DNA of 34,854 bases from Bacteroidales bacterium UBA5833 (GCA_002433025.1 DJGZ01000076.1:1-34854), one strand, 5' to 3'; positions 17,195 to 26,488 are shown, counted from the first letter of the stretch. Numbers and translations: made by a program. The notes: generated from the sequence alone by a model not told the origin.

Positions 17195-18664
17195 CTAATT
17201 ATTCATTTTTGCTTCCCTTTCAGCTGCTTTGGCTACCCATTGGGGAACAACATTGGTAAGCAGTTCTCTTTTGGTTTGCTGCATTTCGGCAATATTCAGA
17301 CCGATGTATTCCTGGGCTTTTTCTTTGGTTGAAATATCAGGAATTTCCACAGGGGTTCTGATTCCTTTTTTTACAAAGATCTCGGTAAGCAGAATGCGGG
17401 CTTCATTGACTTTTTGAATAGACGTTCCCAGCACCCTGAGCGCCTCGGCGGGGGAGTGAAAGCCTACGCCGTTGGCTGCTGCCACCCAATCCCAGCGCCA
17501 CTGCGCATGACGGATAAACTGCAGTACCGGTTTCATCTCTTCTTCCGTTGCGCCGTTGTCCCAGGCTATTTTTGCTTCAATATGCACCCTGGCAAGGTTC
17601 TTTTCTGTGATCCTGCGTAGTTCTTCTACCTTGTGCTGACGATCAAGCACATTGGCCAGCAGTTTGGCTTCGCTTTCACGGTGGCATACCTGGCAGGAGC
17701 CTGAGATATTTGCCAGCGGGCTTTGGATTTTATGGTCGGTAAACTTCATTCCGCCATCGCGTTTATACGGCATATGGCAATCGGCACAGGCTACGCCACG
17801 GTCGGCATGAATCCCGGTCATATAAAGTTCATAGTCAGGGTGCTGGGCTTTCAGCATGGGTGTTCTGCTCAGCTTGTGCACCCAGTCAACATGTTCCACT
17901 TCGTCGTAATAGGTTTCCATCTCGTCTGCACTGAATCCCTTGTCCCACGGGAAGGTGAGGTATTTTCCGTCGCCTTTGAAATAATATTCAACATGGCACT
18001 GGGCGCATACGAGGGAGCGCATTTCCTGATGGGTAGCCTCATTCACATCTTTGCCCATGCGCTGAAACGCTTCTGCCAGCGCAGGGCGGGTAATGCGCAG
18101 ATTCATGGTTTTAGGATCGTGACAATCCTGGCAGCCGATGTTGTTCACAATTTCATGTCCAAGGTCAGACCATTTGGCTGCATAAAAGTTCTCAACACCG
18201 ATCTCGTTCATGACCCTTGGTACATCGGTACTTTTACAGGTCCAGCAGGTGCCCGGCTGAGGTACATCAGTCCTCAATGTTTGGCGGATATCCTGCACCG
18301 CATAATAATGGCCGCGGCCCTGGTTGTAATCACGTGAGAATGCATACCCTGCCCACATCACGACCAGTTCGGGGTATTTTTCCAGGTAGTCGATCATGGC
18401 TGATCCGCCGTGTGGACTCTGAAAAGAAGTGTCAAGGGTGCTTTTGTAGGTTTCAAATTCCCTGGGGAAGTTCTCTCCCCACACTTCGTTGCGGGGCTCC
18501 CATTCCGGGATTTCGGAGACCATCTGGAAATAGAGTTTTGATTCGCTGCGGCGCTCAATCACCGAATTGGCCAGCAGGCCAAGCAGAAAGACAACGATTA
18601 CGGTTGCGATAAACAATAACCAGTTTACCCATGGTTTACGTTTAGTTGAAGTGTTTGTTTCCAT
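17195..18664 (-). CDS. nrfA: Cytochrome c nitrite reductase catalytic subunit NrfA
   Basis: 489 residues. NrfA reduces nitrite to ammonium with six electrons on the outer face of the cytoplasmic membrane (dissimilatory nitrate reduction to ammonium). It has an N-terminal hydrophobic signal/anchor (about 13-35) and five haem motifs: the active-site CWTCK at 140-144 with lysine as haem ligand, then CQDCH 178-182, CAQCH 220-224, CADCH 293-297 and CQVCH 324-328. Catalytic and calcium-site residues fit the family: Arg117 (GRGHYY), Glu226-Tyr227 after the third motif, and Lys272-x-Gln274-His275. It starts 14 bases after nrfH and ends at a strong terminator, forming a two-gene operon. The uncleaved-looking N-terminus could keep it membrane-bound with NrfH. 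Confidence 0.98.
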   Translation of the reverse strand: METNTSTKRKPWVNWLLFIATVIVVFLLGLLANSVIERRSESKLYFQMVSEIPEWEPRNEVWGENFPREFETYKSTLDTSFQSPHGGSAMIDYLEKYPELVVMWAGYAFSRDYNQGRGHYYAVQDIRQTLRTDVPQPGTCWTCKSTDVPRVMNEIGVENFYAAKWSDLGHEIVNNIGCQDCHDPKTMNLRITRPALAEAFQRMGKDVNEATHQEMRSLVCAQCHVEYYFKGDGKYLTFPWDKGFSADEMETYYDEVEHVDWVHKLSRTPMLKAQHPDYELYMTGIHADRGVACADCHMPYKRDGGMKFTDHKIQSPLANISGSCQVCHRESEAKLLANVLDRQHKVEELRRITEKNLARVHIEAKIAWDNGATEEEMKPVLQFIRHAQWRWDWVAAANGVGFHSPAEALRVLGTSIQKVNEARILLTEIFVKKGIRTPVEIPDISTKEKAQEYIGLNIAEMQQTKRELLTNVVPQWVAKAAEREAKMNN

Positions 18665-18678
18665 GTGTGTGCGTTTTG

Positions 18679-19269
18679 CTATTTTTCTTCTTTAAGATAC
18701 TTATTAATCCATTCAGGGGTTGCTGATTTCAGTTGGGGAACCAGTGAATGCGGGAATGAAGCCAGACTGCGGACCGTTCCGTGCGGGGTTTCGCGATGGC
18801 AGTCCCAGCAGCGGAATCCGGCTCCGGTCTTGTGGTTTTCCCCCGTTACCCGGATGACCTCTACCATGCTGACAAGATCCTGGTGGCAGCGGATGCAGTT
18901 TTCCTGTACAACGTTTATCCCCGCCTGCTTGATCCTGATAACCTGAGGCTCAGCCCTGGCCGTAAAGATGGTTGCATGCCTGAGACCGTCCATCGCTTTG
19001 AAATAATACTTCCTGAAGAAGTTGTCCTGCGGTACATGACAGTCGTTGCAGGTTGCAACTTCCCTGTGGCTGCTGTGGTTCCATGATGCATACTGCGAAT
19101 ACATCACATGGCAGTTGATGCAGGTTTCCGGTTTGTCCGAAAGGTATGAATGCGCATTCGATGCCCTGAAAAGAAGCAACACAATCCCGGTCATCACCCC
19201 GAGAATAATGATCACGGGCAGTTGCCATCGGCCTGGCGGTTTCAGCATTCTCAATATTTTCATTATCAT
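18679..19269 (-). CDS. nrfH: Cytochrome c nitrite reductase small subunit NrfH (quinol dehydrogenase)
   Basis: 196 residues, NapC/NirT family. One N-terminal transmembrane helix (about 17-35) anchors a tetrahaem domain that takes electrons from menaquinol and passes them to NrfA. Four CXXCH motifs: CINCH 50-54 followed by Met56 (the unusual haem-1 axial ligand of NrfH), CNDCH 74-78, CIRCH 125-129 and CWDCH 154-158. The KAMDGLRHAT stretch near 91 contributes to the quinol site. Met3 (19263) is an alternative start. It lies directly upstream of nrfA in the same operon and is preceded by a well-formed promoter. Confidence 0.97.
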   Translation of the reverse strand: MIMKILRMLKPPGRWQLPVIIILGVMTGIVLLLFRASNAHSYLSDKPETCINCHVMYSQYASWNHSSHREVATCNDCHVPQDNFFRKYYFKAMDGLRHATIFTARAEPQVIRIKQAGINVVQENCIRCHQDLVSMVEVIRVTGENHKTGAGFRCWDCHRETPHGTVRSLASFPHSLVPQLKSATPEWINKYLKEEK

Positions 19270-19332
19270 CGGATAGTGTGTTATTTGATTATGTTAATAT
19301 GGCAATGCGGTACTTAAATAGTAATATCATTA

Positions 19333-19363
19333 CAAATATATAGCTAATCGGGCTATTACACAA
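19333..19363 (-). promoter_or_regulatory. Promoter of nrfHA
   Basis: On the minus strand a TTG (19361-19363) is followed after 20 bases by TATATTTG (19333-19340), matching the Bacteroidota promoter TTG-(19-21)-TAnnTTTG. The start codon lies about 64 bases downstream. Just downstream of the -7 box is the interrupted palindrome GTAAT-ATC-ATTAC (19321-19333), which could bind a regulator. Confidence 0.55.
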
Positions 19364-19443
19364 TACCTGACAGCAAAAAAAAAATAAATTAGAATTCTTA
19401 TAAATAAGAGAGTTGTCGGACCGGGAGGAACTTCGGGTTGTGT

Positions 19444-22400
19444 TTACCTCGCGATCACAACCTTCTGACTCGCGATGGTTTCATCGTCTGCTAAAAGTTT
19501 AAAAAGATAAAGGCCTGACCTGAGTCCGCTGGTATTGATCAGTATCTGTGAATAAGGTTCCCGGAGATTTATTTCCATTGCCAGACTACCGGTGCTGGTG
19601 TAGATGCGCAGCAGGCACTTCCTGAAATTCCTTTCGGTGAAATAATCGAGTACCACAAAATCGCCGGCGGGAACCGGAAAAATCCTGAATCCGTTGCCTT
19701 TTATCACTACCGCGGGAAGTCCCGGAATGGTATCGGCAACGGGCTCACCCGGAAGTATATAGGGTTCGTTGTAATCAACCATGCCGAAGAACCTGAGCAT
19801 GTTCAGGGCATGTATGCCTGCGGGTCCGTTAAGAAGCTGAACAATGGCCGTGCTGTCGCCGGAGGCAGGCAGATCAGTCCAGTATCCCGGGTAAAAATAT
19901 TGCTGGTTCAGTCGCAGCAACGTTTTAAAGTCCTCTGATTGTTCAGGCTCCGTTTCCGGAAATCTGAGAGCCAGCTGATCTGATATTTCCAGCGCATCCG
20001 AATGATTTCCTTTATTCTGGGCTAAGGAAGCTGCCATCATCATTGAAACCGGTCTGTCATCACTTATCAGGAAATGCATCAGTGAATCCTGATTGCCGCT
20101 AACGTTGGCGGATTCAGAAAGCCCGGCTGTAATTCCGGAGAATATTTCATCCCTGGCTGCCCTCAGGTAATCTGCCGAGGATGAAAGCTGTTCATATGCT
20201 GAATAGATATTATATACTTCAGCCAATGGGGCGTAAAGATAAGGTTGAATTTCCGGCTTGCGCTGTTCCAGTTTTTGGAGTATTCCAGGGATTCTGAAGA
20301 AATGAGGATTTCTTTTCAGTATATCTGTCAGCAGATTATTCGGAAAGTTTCCGTTAAGCGTCAGCGCGATGATGGCTTCATCCGACAGATAAGGAGAAAT
20401 CCGTTTCAGCTTCGAATACAAAGCCGGTGCATCAAATCCGGTATGATGCCTGATTTCGTTGATCAGGCTGAATGAATCCCCTTCATCGGTAAGGCTTTCA
20501 ATTAATTCTCTGGCAATATCTGCCCTTTCACTCCATTTTGCGAAGGCATCCTGCAGGTCAGGTGTTGCATCCCTCAGAAATTCAGGCTTATAGCTGCTGT
20601 CGGTTGTGATCGCTGTCAGGTCGGGAACAGCATAAACTCCGTAAGAAGTAATGCGTGGCTGGCGGTTTAATCCCTCAGGGCCTGGCGGATAGTGATAATA
20701 TAAACGTTTACCGGCATTGTGTATGTCGCCGTCGCGGTGAAATCTGCTGTAGCTGAAGCGGTTGCCGGCCACCTCTGCGCCCTCCCGGCCCGATGCGCCC
20801 TGGTGGCGGGCGATGCCGTTATGTGATGAAAGCGAATCGTGTGTAACACAAAAATCATATTCATTACCCGTAAACCAGTTATTCAGGACACGAAGGCCGC
20901 TGTTGCCTTTGCTGTTCAGGTTCTGATTCTGGGCAAGAATGCCGTAATTCAGATTCCTGATTGAATTGGAGATGATCATATTGTTGTGAATGCCGCTTTC
21001 ATGCACAACAATCCCGGCCGATTTTGATTGCGGCATTATGCTACCCACCGGACCTGTAAATGTATTATCGCTGATCCTGAAAAGATTGCAATGGTCTAGA
21101 TAAAGTCCGGCGCTCAGCGGCTTAATTGCGTATGGAACATTGGTTGAGCCCATAATAAAGTACGACCCTGTTACACTGAACAATCCGGCCCCGGCAGTGT
21201 AGATACCTGTTAGGTTTCTGTCGAACCTGGTTTTGCTGATATTGATAAAGTGTCCTGGTAAAGTATTGATGCTGCTGATTCCGGTTGACAGCTGTTTGAA
21301 AACCGGGTCGGCATTCAGGCCAAACGGAATTGAGTCAGTACTGTGACGGTTTACCTGTAAGGATGAATTGAAACTGCGGATTCCTGCACCTCGTTTCCAA
21401 TAAGGCAATACAGTGACCTGAATATTGTTCTCGAACTGACAACTGCTGAAGGTGATTCCTTCGTTTCCAAGCACCGTTACCATGTCGCCGGGAGATGAGC
21501 CTTCAGTTGGCATCGCATCGGTAATAAACTTCGACAGTCTGAAAACAGACGGATTAGTTCCGGATGCCGGATTAAATACAACGGCTTTGAGGTTGTTGAC
21601 AAAAAGGGCGTTGGTGGAAAATATTCTTCCGCCGCCCGCGCCTGGGACGGGGTTCCCCTGTTCATCCATTCCGAAGGTTTCCACACCGGTAATGGCATTC
21701 CTGACGCTGCCGCCATACCGGATATTCAGGGTAGCCTGTTGTCCGGAAGGTGATGAGTAGTCAGGGTCGCCATACAGTCTGATACCAGCCCAGCGGTCGG
21801 TACAGTCGTTGATAAGCATTCCGCCGTCAATATTAAGTGTCCCACCCGGCATTACCTTGATGGTTCTTCCCCGGCCCATTTCCACGCGCCTGCTGATGGT
21901 GAGTTTTGCACCGGGATTCACGATTACATCCTGCAGCATTTTCCGGTCGTTGTCCCATTTGATAGAATCGCTGATAATCAACGCGCTTTCAGTAACCGGC
22001 AGGCACAGATCGGTTTCCCAAAGGCCCCGTCCGAAGGTTCCCGCGATGATTTTTTTACGTGAATAGCTGATGGCAAGATCCGCGACAATGGTAAGTGGTA
22101 ACCCTTCGCCGAAAGGAACCCATTGCGCGAGGTTTGCATCCCGGTAATAAACTCCGTTATCCGTTGCGGCAAGGAGAATATCATAACCTGCACCCTTAAC
22201 GTATTTTATGGTATTAACCGGAAGATTGGGAAGTCCCTCGGAGAAGTTTGTCCATGTTGCTCCTGCATCTTCCGATACATATACATGCCTGTTCTGCCAC
22301 ATTCTGTCGAGCGAAAGCCATATTTTCTGCGGATTTCCGGGGTGCACGGCAACATCACTGATTCCTGTATAATTAAGGTTCAGCTGCCCGCGGGGAGTAA

Positions 22401-24285
22401 TGTCGAACCACCGGTTTCCTCCATCCGGGGTTACGAACAATTTGGGTTGTGACGCATCGCCCCAGTCGGGATTCTGAAAAGCGGCATAAATCACTGAATT
22501 GTTTGACGGAGCCACCCTGATGGTGATCAGTTTGGGGTCGCCCTCGGCGGGGAAATCGCTGATTCTTGTGAAACTATTAGCCCCGTCTGTTGTTTTCCAC
22601 ACATTCCTCACGCCAAGGTAAAGTATTTCCGGATTCAGAGGATCCATTTCGAGCGGTTTATCCCAACGGCCTGCTTCTGTGCTGTCAGGGATGCCCAGGG
22701 TAGTGAAATTGAGTCCGCCGTCTGTTGACTTTTTCAGGAATATGTGGGGCTGGGTGTATTTCGGTGGCACCCCTACCAGGTAAACAATATTCGGATCATT
22801 GAAGTTGATGGCACCATCGTAGGCGTCGCTTATCCTTGCATTTCTGGACCATTCGCCGGTTTTGAAATTGTAAAAAGAGAGATTGGCATCCTGCGGGCCC
22901 CCGAACATCATGTCGCTGTTTTCACCGATGGTGATGTTATGTAGCTGAAGGATCTGCATCCCGTTCCGGGTGATGTCCTGCCAGGACTCTGCACCGGTGT
23001 TGGATAAACTGACTCCTCCGTCGTTGGCCATATACAGCAGGTCTTTTTCCCCTGTTGCATATACGTGCAGGTCGCGCACGTCAATGTGATATTTGTGGTC
23101 GCTGCATTCAATATACTTAGCCGAATCACCTTCGATCCGGTATTTGAAAAGCCATACTCCGCCAAGATAGAACTCCTCGTTGTCGGCCGGCGATATGGCA
23201 AACTGCATCTTCCAGTAGCCGGCAAAGGGGTCCACTTTCATTTTCAGGGTTTCGAAGGTGGCTCCTTCGTCAAAGGACCGGAGAAGGTATTTCCTTGTTC
23301 CTCCGTTGGTCCCGGTGCTGTCATAAGCATCGCAGAAAGCGAGCATCAGTCCTGGTGTTTGCGCAGATAGCGAAATGGCGACCCTGCTGAGAACAAAATT
23401 GGTATCCAGCGGAAGTATTTGGGTGATATCGCTCCAGGTTGCTCCAGCATCGGTGCTTTTCAACAGGTGATTGCCACAGGCATAGACTGTATTGGGTTCG
23501 CCGGGTTTGTAATTCAACGAGAACAACTCGGCTTTGTGTTTGCTATAAACCTCTTCCCAGCTTGCGGTGCCGTCGGTGGTGCGGTAAATATATCCCCGGC
23601 CCGAGAATTCCGTATTTAGCAGGGCCAGCATGGTGTCCGGAGACGCCGGGTGCATTCCTGTTTTCTGAACGACAAATGAGGCAGATATTATATCGTTGTC
23701 CAGCGATGTTTGTTCCCAGGTGTTTCCCCCGTCGTTGCTGATCATCACGCCCATGCCATAGGAGCGGTTAAAACCGTAATGGCCGGTGCCGATAATGATC
23801 CTGTCTTTATTGCGGGGGTCCACATGTATGGATAAAACGCCGGTAGTGAATGTATTGTGCGAGAGGGGTTGCCAGTTTTCACCTCCGTCGCGCGTCCTGA
23901 AAATACCGCCGGTATTACTGCCGGCATATATTGTTTTAAAATCGGAGGTATCGACCCATATAGCACTGACCAGACCCAGGTATGCCGACACCGGATGCGT
24001 GGTTGTTGACGGACCAAGGGGAACCCATTGAGCGTACCTGTGGTTGTCCGGATTATCGCGTTCAGCAGATTTGAGCAGATGTTCCTGCATGGCCCTGGTG
24101 TAGGCCTTAAGGCTGCCGTGTTGATCGGCGCGGGCAGCAGCAAACCATTCCGAGCGGATAAATTCCTTTCCGGTATATGCCGGATGCCATGGCCCCTGAG
24201 GATAGGGTGTCTGGGCTGAAAGTGTCAGCGGGGCAATGAATAATATAGTGATGAGTCTGTATAGGGTCTTTGCTGAAAAATACAT
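19444..24285 (-). CDS. Giant secreted Asp-box propeller / beta-helix protein with T9SS sorting domain
   Basis: 1613 residues. A signal peptide (about 1-24) is followed by a long beta-propeller region (about 70-765) with repeated Asp-box/sortilin-type motifs: RTRDGGENW, SNDGGNTW, STDAGATW, TPDGGNRW, SEDAGATW. From about 775 to 1190 comes a right-handed parallel beta-helix (GAKLTISRRVEMGRG and the alternating N/G-rich turns NSIRNLNYGILAQNQNLNSKGN). A mostly helical segment spans about 1240-1500, and a T9SS C-terminal sorting domain about 1530-1613 (FRIFPVPAGDFVVLDYF ... SGLYLFKLLADD). It should be exported and attached to, or released from, the cell surface. Propellers and beta-helices of this kind are usually adhesive or carbohydrate-binding, but no catalytic site is recognisable. 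It has its own intergenic regions on both sides and no functional link to nrf. Confidence 0.85.
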   Translation of the reverse strand: MYFSAKTLYRLITILFIAPLTLSAQTPYPQGPWHPAYTGKEFIRSEWFAAARADQHGSLKAYTRAMQEHLLKSAERDNPDNHRYAQWVPLGPSTTTHPVSAYLGLVSAIWVDTSDFKTIYAGSNTGGIFRTRDGGENWQPLSHNTFTTGVLSIHVDPRNKDRIIIGTGHYGFNRSYGMGVMISNDGGNTWEQTSLDNDIISASFVVQKTGMHPASPDTMLALLNTEFSGRGYIYRTTDGTASWEEVYSKHKAELFSLNYKPGEPNTVYACGNHLLKSTDAGATWSDITQILPLDTNFVLSRVAISLSAQTPGLMLAFCDAYDSTGTNGGTRKYLLRSFDEGATFETLKMKVDPFAGYWKMQFAISPADNEEFYLGGVWLFKYRIEGDSAKYIECSDHKYHIDVRDLHVYATGEKDLLYMANDGGVSLSNTGAESWQDITRNGMQILQLHNITIGENSDMMFGGPQDANLSFYNFKTGEWSRNARISDAYDGAINFNDPNIVYLVGVPPKYTQPHIFLKKSTDGGLNFTTLGIPDSTEAGRWDKPLEMDPLNPEILYLGVRNVWKTTDGANSFTRISDFPAEGDPKLITIRVAPSNNSVIYAAFQNPDWGDASQPKLFVTPDGGNRWFDITPRGQLNLNYTGISDVAVHPGNPQKIWLSLDRMWQNRHVYVSEDAGATWTNFSEGLPNLPVNTIKYVKGAGYDILLAATDNGVYYRDANLAQWVPFGEGLPLTIVADLAISYSRKKIIAGTFGRGLWETDLCLPVTESALIISDSIKWDNDRKMLQDVIVNPGAKLTISRRVEMGRGRTIKVMPGGTLNIDGGMLINDCTDRWAGIRLYGDPDYSSPSGQQATLNIRYGGSVRNAITGVETFGMDEQGNPVPGAGGGRIFSTNALFVNNLKAVVFNPASGTNPSVFRLSKFITDAMPTEGSSPGDMVTVLGNEGITFSSCQFENNIQVTVLPYWKRGAGIRSFNSSLQVNRHSTDSIPFGLNADPVFKQLSTGISSINTLPGHFINISKTRFDRNLTGIYTAGAGLFSVTGSYFIMGSTNVPYAIKPLSAGLYLDHCNLFRISDNTFTGPVGSIMPQSKSAGIVVHESGIHNNMIISNSIRNLNYGILAQNQNLNSKGNSGLRVLNNWFTGNEYDFCVTHDSLSSHNGIARHQGASGREGAEVAGNRFSYSRFHRDGDIHNAGKRLYYHYPPGPEGLNRQPRITSYGVYAVPDLTAITTDSSYKPEFLRDATPDLQDAFAKWSERADIARELIESLTDEGDSFSLINEIRHHTGFDAPALYSKLKRISPYLSDEAIIALTLNGNFPNNLLTDILKRNPHFFRIPGILQKLEQRKPEIQPYLYAPLAEVYNIYSAYEQLSSSADYLRAARDEIFSGITAGLSESANVSGNQDSLMHFLISDDRPVSMMMAASLAQNKGNHSDALEISDQLALRFPETEPEQSEDFKTLLRLNQQYFYPGYWTDLPASGDSTAIVQLLNGPAGIHALNMLRFFGMVDYNEPYILPGEPVADTIPGLPAVVIKGNGFRIFPVPAGDFVVLDYFTERNFRKCLLRIYTSTGSLAMEINLREPYSQILINTSGLRSGLYLFKLLADDETIASQKVVIAR

Positions 24286-24412
24286 AGCCGGTGTAGTTTG
24301 GGATTCCGTGAAGGTGGGACTCCTATGCAGAATTTAAACAACCACGCTGTTAGTGTCTGATTGCTTTCTCACTGCATGGAGAAACCAGTCCTGCCAGGGA
24401 AGATTTATATCC

Positions 24413-24420
24413 CAAAGTTA
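24413..24420 (-). promoter_or_regulatory. Possible -7 box for the giant secreted protein
   Basis: TAACTTTG on the minus strand fits TAnnTTTG, about 128 bases upstream of the start codon. The distance is long and no -33 TTG is clear. Confidence 0.25.
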
Positions 24421-24510
24421 GATAAAAACGGAATATGCTTGTGATACAGGCTGTTTTTTCAGCCCGGCTGAAGGGGTTAACGGCGGATATTTAGAAAATT
24501 GCAGTTAATG

Positions 24511-24819
24511 TTACTGCTTAAGTTTAATCACCATGACCCTGAAATCAGAAACCGAGATATTGTCGAAACCCCTGCTGGTGCCTCCTTCAACGAAGATGCA
24601 CTGGTCTTTTTGCACGAGCACCTTTTCGTCATCGGTTTCAATCATGGATTTCCCTTCCAGCACAAAAAAGAAGACATCGTTGGGATTGATGTGTTTAGCG
24701 ATCTGCCGGCCTGGTTTCAGGGTAAGGTGGATAATTTCGACACAGGATGACTGAGCTATGATATGACCATCCAGATCATAAGGTACTTTCGGGGCCTGAT
24801 GCAGCTTTGTGATTTTCAT
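24511..24819 (-). CDS. Small cupin-domain protein overlapping the PepSY gene
   Basis: 102 residues, a single conserved-barrel cupin. Metal-ligand candidates are His43 in AKHINPNDVFFFVLEG; the second cupin motif is weakly conserved (VLVQKDQCIFVEGGTSRGF). The start codon lies inside the 3' end of the PepSY-type gene (44-base overlap, different frame), and GGGAGGA stands 8 bases before it. This is an unusually good Shine-Dalgarno sequence for this phylum and supports translational coupling. Small cupins often bind a metal or small ligand and regulate a partner; no specific role can be named. It is not closely similar to the second cupin near 26.6 kb. Confidence 0.8.
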   Translation of the reverse strand: MKITKLHQAPKVPYDLDGHIIAQSSCVEIIHLTLKPGRQIAKHINPNDVFFFVLEGKSMIETDDEKVLVQKDQCIFVEGGTSRGFDNISVSDFRVMVIKLKQ

Positions 24820-26356
24820 GATTTTGTCCTCCCTGAATTTTTTTATTTGATTTTTTATTTCTGATTTTCAGCCAGATCCATACGCCTGTGATCAGGATCA
24901 GCAGTGTGGTAAGACCCATCAGCGGGACGTAAAGGATATAAAAATCACCTAAAATTACGGAGAAAATTCTTCCTGTATGTACTTCCAGGGCCAGATTCCA
25001 CAATGAAACAGGCAATTTTGCGATGAATCCCGGCATTTCCGGTTTTTTGATATCTTTTACCAGCGGAATCCATCCGGCATTGTAATCAAGTATGGCCACG
25101 GGCTTATCCTCCTGATTGATTACACCGGCCACGGCTACCGAGCCAAAGGGATTTCCCCTTCCTGAAGATACGGCAGGCAATCCGGTGATGTAATTCAAAA
25201 CCAGATTACGGTGCGGAAACCATTGGTAAATCCCGCTGAAGGAACTCACGGTAAAGCTGCTGTCATTCAGGTCCTGAAATGCCGTGATACCCATAACACT
25301 GACTTCAGGCTGAACGCCATAAGGATAGGCAATCGTATCTTTGCCCGGCACAAAGCGGTAAAATCCTTCGCTGGTTGACAGGATCAATTCTCCTGAAGCC
25401 GGGTCTGAGACCATATCCCTGAACTTATCATGCCAGCGGTTGGAGTGGTCAAGCACATATCCCGGGATGGGGTTTACCCTGGCATATGCAACCGGGATCA
25501 GCAGGGGAGGGCGCAGAAACATTCCGGTAATGGTGGTAATCGTCAGAAACAGGATACCATAAACCCCCAGGTTGTTGTGCCAGTTGATGGAAAACCGGTT
25601 GATGCGCCTGAGTTTTTTCCTGAGTTTTTCGCCTGCGCGGCGCGCCATCGAAGGCAAAAAAGTATAATAATATCCGCTGAGTACGATAAATATCAGCGCA
25701 AGCCCCACGAGGTCAACCACAATTTTGCCTGGCAACCCCATCAGCTCGCCGCTGTGGATGATCCAGAGCGTGCGGAAAAGGCCCGCTTTCCCGTCATCAT
25801 CGCCGGCGCGTGGAACAGGTATTTCCGTTGCAACTTCGGATTGGCTTCCACGGTCAGGGAAAGTGTACAAATGTGAGCGGGTAAGGATAAGGAGATTCTC
25901 TCCGTTCTGCGCAATCTTAACTACCCGCGGCGATTCTTCAGGCAGCGCTATCTGCTCCCATTTTTTGATGCCTTCATTATAGAAGTAAAGACCGAAAAGC
26001 GTTCCGGCATAGAGGTTTCCGGCTTCGGAATGCAGCAGGGTAAATACTTTCCGCTGATCCATGCCAGCGCCGAACCCCGCGTTAAAGTCGCTGAAACTAC
26101 TGAATGACTTATCGGTTTTCCAGATGCCGATGTTTCCGTAAATCAGCTGATTGTTGTCATCCAACGGCACATTGCCTTTTACAGCCGCAAGGTTCCAATT
26201 CCGATAGCTGTATTCCGGCGGCATGAGTTGCCGGGGAAAGTTCACTCCGGAAAACCAGTTGCGGTGATTCATCACAATACCGGAAGCGGCGAAAAGGATC
26301 AGGAAAAATCCAATGATAAGGGAGGGCCATTTGTGGTATTTACGGATGCGCTTCAT
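24776..26356 (-). CDS. PepSY-associated transmembrane protein (PiuB-like)
   Basis: 526 residues. Four transmembrane segments are visible: about 12-29 (SLIIGFFLILFAASGIVM), about 208-235 (KIVVDLVGLALIFIVLSGYYY), about 258-285 (NLGVYGILFLTITTITGMF) and near the C-terminus about 470-495 (LYVPLMGLTTLLILITGVWIW). Two large non-membrane segments lie between them. Recurrent histidines next to the helices (RKYHKW, MNHRNW, LLHSEAGN, IIHSGELMG, WHNNLG) are typical of PepSY-associated TM proteins, a family tied to iron, haem or flavin-linked membrane redox functions. It is co-transcribed and overlaps with the downstream cupin. Placement next to the Hcp and nitrite-reduction genes suggests a redox role, but this is inference; substrate and reaction are unknown. 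Confidence 0.8.
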   Translation of the reverse strand: MKRIRKYHKWPSLIIGFFLILFAASGIVMNHRNWFSGVNFPRQLMPPEYSYRNWNLAAVKGNVPLDDNNQLIYGNIGIWKTDKSFSSFSDFNAGFGAGMDQRKVFTLLHSEAGNLYAGTLFGLYFYNEGIKKWEQIALPEESPRVVKIAQNGENLLILTRSHLYTFPDRGSQSEVATEIPVPRAGDDDGKAGLFRTLWIIHSGELMGLPGKIVVDLVGLALIFIVLSGYYYTFLPSMARRAGEKLRKKLRRINRFSINWHNNLGVYGILFLTITTITGMFLRPPLLIPVAYARVNPIPGYVLDHSNRWHDKFRDMVSDPASGELILSTSEGFYRFVPGKDTIAYPYGVQPEVSVMGITAFQDLNDSSFTVSSFSGIYQWFPHRNLVLNYITGLPAVSSGRGNPFGSVAVAGVINQEDKPVAILDYNAGWIPLVKDIKKPEMPGFIAKLPVSLWNLALEVHTGRIFSVILGDFYILYVPLMGLTTLLILITGVWIWLKIRNKKSNKKIQGGQNHENHKAASGPESTL

Positions 26357-26404
26357 TCCCTGATGTTTAGTTTGGTGTAGCGGTGGTAGCTGTAGCAGGA
26401 TAGA

Positions 26405-26470
26405 ACCATTGCAACTGTAAGGTTTCCGGAATTAAAGTTCAGATAGATTCCGGGAGACAGCTGCAATGGT
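26405..26470. repeat. Long imperfect hairpin between cupin and PepSY genes
   Basis: Arms 26405-26417 and 26458-26470 (ACCATTGCAACTG / CAGCTGCAATGGT) pair at 12 of 13 positions, the exception being G-U capable, around a 40-base loop. It lies in the 132-base gap after the Rrf2-Hcp operon and upstream of the PepSY gene. There is no T-run after it on the minus strand, so it may be an mRNA-stabilising or protein-binding element rather than a classic terminator. Confidence 0.5.
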
Positions 26471-26488
26471 CTTCGGTAAACAGTCCGG

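Noticed and set aside
17723..18337. 204-codon open frame on the plus strand
   Set aside because: Antisense to nrfA, across its haem motifs; a shadow of the real gene.
24459..24473. TTCAGCCCGGCTGAA hairpin downstream of the first cupin
   Set aside because: On the minus strand it is followed by an A-run rather than a T-run, so it does not fit a terminator for the cupin gene; no other role is supported.
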